Positions 62,139-64,000 of a stretch of DNA of 64,000 nucleotides are shown piece after piece (the first letter of the stretch is position 1; every line of letters begins with the position of its first letter). Location: the IMG/VR virus record IMGVR_UViG_3300044643_000612, positions 1-64,000 of that record; one strand, 5' to 3'. A model generated the notes under the pieces. That model saw nothing but the letters and a program-made list of their open reading frames with translations, was not told where the DNA came from and did not search any database. Position numbers and translations under genes: made by a program. This DNA comes from a virus.

Positions 62139-64000
62139 TTGTCTGCGATTTCGAAACATATTACGACTCCGACTTCAGCCTGTCTAAGATGACGACGGAG
62201 GAATACATCCGAAGTCCTCGGTTTGAGGTGATCGGCGTAAGTGTAAAGGTGGATAGCGAGCCGCCCCGGTGGTTCTCCGGTACCATGCCTGACATTCAGA
62301 AGTGGCTCCTGCGCTTCCCGTGGGAAACCTCCATCGCCGTGGCGCACAACGCTGCCTTCGACATGGCCATCCTGAACTGGAGTTTTGGCATTATCCCGGC
62401 GAGGATCGCGGACACGCTCTCTATGGCTAGGGCGATAGACGGACCGGATGCAGGCAACAGCCTCGCCAAGCTGGCAGAGCGCCACGGTCTCGGGGCCAAG
62501 GGCAACGAGGTTATCAACGCGCTAGGCAAACGCCGACTGGATTTCTCCACGGCACAGCTGGCGGCTTACGGCGAGTACTGCTGCAACGACGCCGACCTGA
62601 CCTACGACCTGTTCCAGAAGCAAGTGGCGGGCTTCCCGCTAAGCGAGCTCCGGGTGATCGACCTAACCATACGCATGTTCACCGAGCCGGTACTGCGACT
62701 GAGCCAACCGGTGTTGGACGGCCACCTCACTGAGGTGCTGGACCGCAAGGCGAAACTTCTCGATGGGTTAGGCGTCTCCACCGAAGCCCTTATGAGCAAC
62801 GACAAGCTGGCTAAGGTCCTTGCAGACCTAGGTGTGGAGCCCCCGACTAAGACCAGCCCCACCACGGGCAAAGTGGCTTGGGCCTTCGCTAAGAACGACG
62901 AGGGGTTTAAGGCCCTACTGGAACATGAGGACGAGCGCGTCCAAGCCATTGTGGCTGCGCGGCTAGGGATCAAGTCCACGTTGGAGGAGACCCGGACCGA
63001 GCGGTTCATCGACATCTCCAAGCGCGGGACCCTGCCCGTACCCCTACGCTACTACGCAGCTCACACGGGGCGCTGGGGTGGCGACGACAAGATCAACCTC
63101 CAGAACCTGCCGCGCAAATCCCCACTCAAGAAATCCATGCGCGCGCCCAAGGGGTTCCTGTTGGTGGACTGCGACTCCAGCCAGATTGAAGCGCGGACCC
63201 TAGCTTGGCTGGCCGGACAAGACGACCTTGTCCAGTTCTTCGAGAAGAACAACGCCGAGATCGCGGCGGGCGTTGCCAAGGCGGACATGCAGTTCGACCC
63301 CTACAAGATCATGGCCTCCGGCATCTACGGGGTACCTGTGTCGGAGGTGACGGACGACATGCGCTTCGTAGGCAAGACAACTATACTGGGTTGTATTGCC
63401 GAGGGAACCCCGGTACTAACTGATCGCGGCTGGGTAGCGATTGAGGAGGTAACTACCTCTGACCGGCTGTGGGACGGAGAGGAGTGGGTATGCCACCAAG
63501 GGCTAGTGCAGAAAGGCACCAAAGAAACGTTGAGTCTTTGCGGGCTTTGGTTGACGCCGGATCACAAAGTGTTGTGCGGGACCCAGTGGCTGCAAGCGCA
63601 CTCAGTGGTTCAAGACAGAAATACCCTCTCCCAAGCGTTGGATACAGGAGCGGTCAGCTGGTTGTGTCCGGATACGTCAAAGGGCCAAGGAGAGGGGTAC
63701 TATCCATCATCGTGCGGTGCGACTGCGGGTTCCCAGAATACACCGTTGATAGGCACAACTTCAAGGACTTCAAAAGCACCCGATGCCCCCTCTGCGGTAG
63801 ACGGGAAGGACACCGAAAACGTTATTGGAAGTATATATCGGCGCTCCCCGACACTGCGCACCGAGAGCGACTGCTCAACCGACTATCGGCTGCTATCAGC
63901 CGCTGCCACGCACCCAATAACCGGATGTACGCAGACTACGGAGGTAGGGGTATCGCAGTATACAAACAGTGGAGAGCTGACCGCGCCGAGTTCCTACGGT
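62129..64000 (+). CDS. polA: Second family A DNA polymerase with an intein (runs off window)
   Basis: ATG 62129 opens a frame with no stop to the window end. The first 421 residues are polymerase: exonuclease VCDFETYYD, AHNAAFDMA, YCCNDADLTY; polymerase RYYAAHTGRWGGDDKINLQNLPR and motif A LLVDCDSSQIEART. It is then interrupted after RFVGKTTILG by an intein starting at Cys (63392), just before the expected GYGMG of motif B. The intein site differs from that in the 41350-44511 polymerase. Motifs B and C lie beyond the window. Confidence 0.87.
   Translation, partial: MPLIVCDFETYYDSDFSLSKMTTEEYIRSPRFEVIGVSVKVDSEPPRWFSGTMPDIQKWLLRFPWETSIAVAHNAAFDMAILNWSFGIIPARIADTLSMARAIDGPDAGNSLAKLAERHGLGAKGNEVINALGKRRLDFSTAQLAAYGEYCCNDADLTYDLFQKQVAGFPLSELRVIDLTIRMFTEPVLRLSQPVLDGHLTEVLDRKAKLLDGLGVSTEALMSNDKLAKVLADLGVEPPTKTSPTTGKVAWAFAKNDEGFKALLEHEDERVQAIVAARLGIKSTLEETRTERFIDISKRGTLPVPLRYYAAHTGRWGGDDKINLQNLPRKSPLKKSMRAPKGFLLVDCDSSQIEARTLAWLAGQDDLVQFFEKNNAEIAAGVAKADMQFDPYKIMASGIYGVPVSEVTDDMRFVGKTTILGCIAEGTPVLTDRGWVAIEEVTTSDRLWDGEEWVCHQGLVQKGTKETLSLCGLWLTPDHKVLCGTQWLQAHSVVQDRNTLSQALDTGAVSWLCPDTSKGQGEGYYPSSCGATAGSQNTPLIGTTSRTSKAPDAPSAVDGKDTENVIGSIYRRSPTLRTESDCSTDYRLLSAAATHPITGCTQTTEVGVSQYTNSGELTAPSSYG
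63392..64000 (+). other. Intein in the second polymerase (incomplete)
   Basis: Block A: CIAEGTPVLTDRGWVAIEEV, then TTSDRLWDGEEWV; block B: LCGLWLTPDHKVLCG with Thr-x-x-His. It is clearly related to the split N-intein at 43279. After about residue 90 the frame stays open for more than 110 codons but becomes Ser/Thr-rich and unlike a Hint or LAGLIDADG domain, exactly where an HNH-like protein is encoded in another frame. Confidence 0.8.
63490..64000 (+). CDS. HNH/zinc-ribbon-type homing endonuclease overlapping the intein out of frame
   Basis: ATG 63490 opens a frame, shifted relative to the polymerase, that is open for 170 codons to the window end. It encodes GQLVVSGYVKGPRRGVLSIIVRCDCGFPEY...STRCPLCG (CxCG and CxxCG zinc ribbon) and then RLLNRLSAAISRCHAPNNRMYADYGGRGIAVYKQW, the ...RC..P....Y..YGGRGI.V...W block of phage homing endonucleases. 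The C-terminal catalytic part is off the window. The true start could be a later GTG (63586 or 63664). Confidence 0.68.
   Translation, partial: MPPRASAERHQRNVESLRALVDAGSQSVVRDPVAASALSGSRQKYPLPSVGYRSGQLVVSGYVKGPRRGVLSIIVRCDCGFPEYTVDRHNFKDFKSTRCPLCGRREGHRKRYWKYISALPDTAHRERLLNRLSAAISRCHAPNNRMYADYGGRGIAVYKQWRADRAEFLR

Noticed and set aside
63205-63423. Third-frame short frame inside the second polymerase
   Set aside because: No ribosome site or domain; lies within the conserved polymerase motif A region that is clearly coding in the 62129 frame.
1-64000. Integrase/lysogeny module
   Set aside because: No tyrosine or serine recombinase, ParA/ParB or CI-type repressor with peptidase domain was found in any frame; the Cro/YdaS-like gene alone is not enough to claim a temperate phage.

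Overview
The window is high-GC, almost fully coding DNA with genes packed by 1-4 base ATGA/GTGA/TGATG overlaps. It encodes a terminase, portal, capsid, internal virion proteins, spanins and endolysin, so it is a tailed double-stranded DNA phage (Caudoviricetes). No tape measure, tail tube or sheath gene is seen, while an adaptor, a nozzle/stabilization-like protein and very long internal virion proteins are present, which fits a short-tailed (podovirus-like) particle. GcrA-like regulators and a GapR (DUF2312) homologue, both alphaproteobacterial cell-cycle/chromosome proteins, point to an alphaproteobacterial host.

Layout. 1-1956: a small membrane protein tail, a small conserved protein, a C5 cytosine methyltransferase, an HTH protein. 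1953-16571 (+): terminase large subunit with a 363-residue intein, portal, GroES-like protein, scaffold-like protein, major capsid protein and a run of capsid-associated proteins. 16651-21564 (+): virion, fibre and beta-propeller proteins. 21561-25054 (+): metallophosphoesterase, membrane proteins, nested i-spanin/o-spanin, endolysin. 25543-38982 (+): adaptor, two fibre proteins, nozzle and four internal virion proteins, the last with a lytic transglycosylase domain. 38960-50 kb (-): the replication module read leftwards: SNF2-like helicase, winged-helix protein, GcrA-like, VRR-NUC nuclease, a family A DNA polymerase broken into two genes by a split intein with a GIY-YIG endonuclease gene between the halves, GapR, DUF2815 ssDNA-binding protein, DUF2800 nuclease, primase-helicase. 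50-58 kb (-): many small early-type accessory genes, with a small terminase subunit on the + strand inside this region. 58-61.4 kb (+): small genes joined by repeated junction sequences. 61.4-64 kb (+): a second GcrA-like / VRR-NUC / family A polymerase module, the polymerase again holding an intein, with an HNH-like homing endonuclease frame apparently nested out of frame inside the intein.

Most notable: three inteins, each paired with a different homing-endonuclease type in a different topology (LAGLIDADG in frame inside the TerL class-3 intein; free-standing GIY-YIG between split-intein halves; HNH-like frame overlapping an intein in another frame). The first 127 bases are identical to 61159-61285 and then diverge. 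With the two non-identical polymerase modules, this suggests either a circular genome of about 61.2 kb joined to a relative's sequence at a shared 127-mer, or a genuine recombinant. Strong sigma70-type promoters, terminators and a recurrent GGCC-N5-GGCC leader hairpin placed 20-25 bases before start codons are visible in the early region. All functional names are from reading motifs by eye; no database search was possible.
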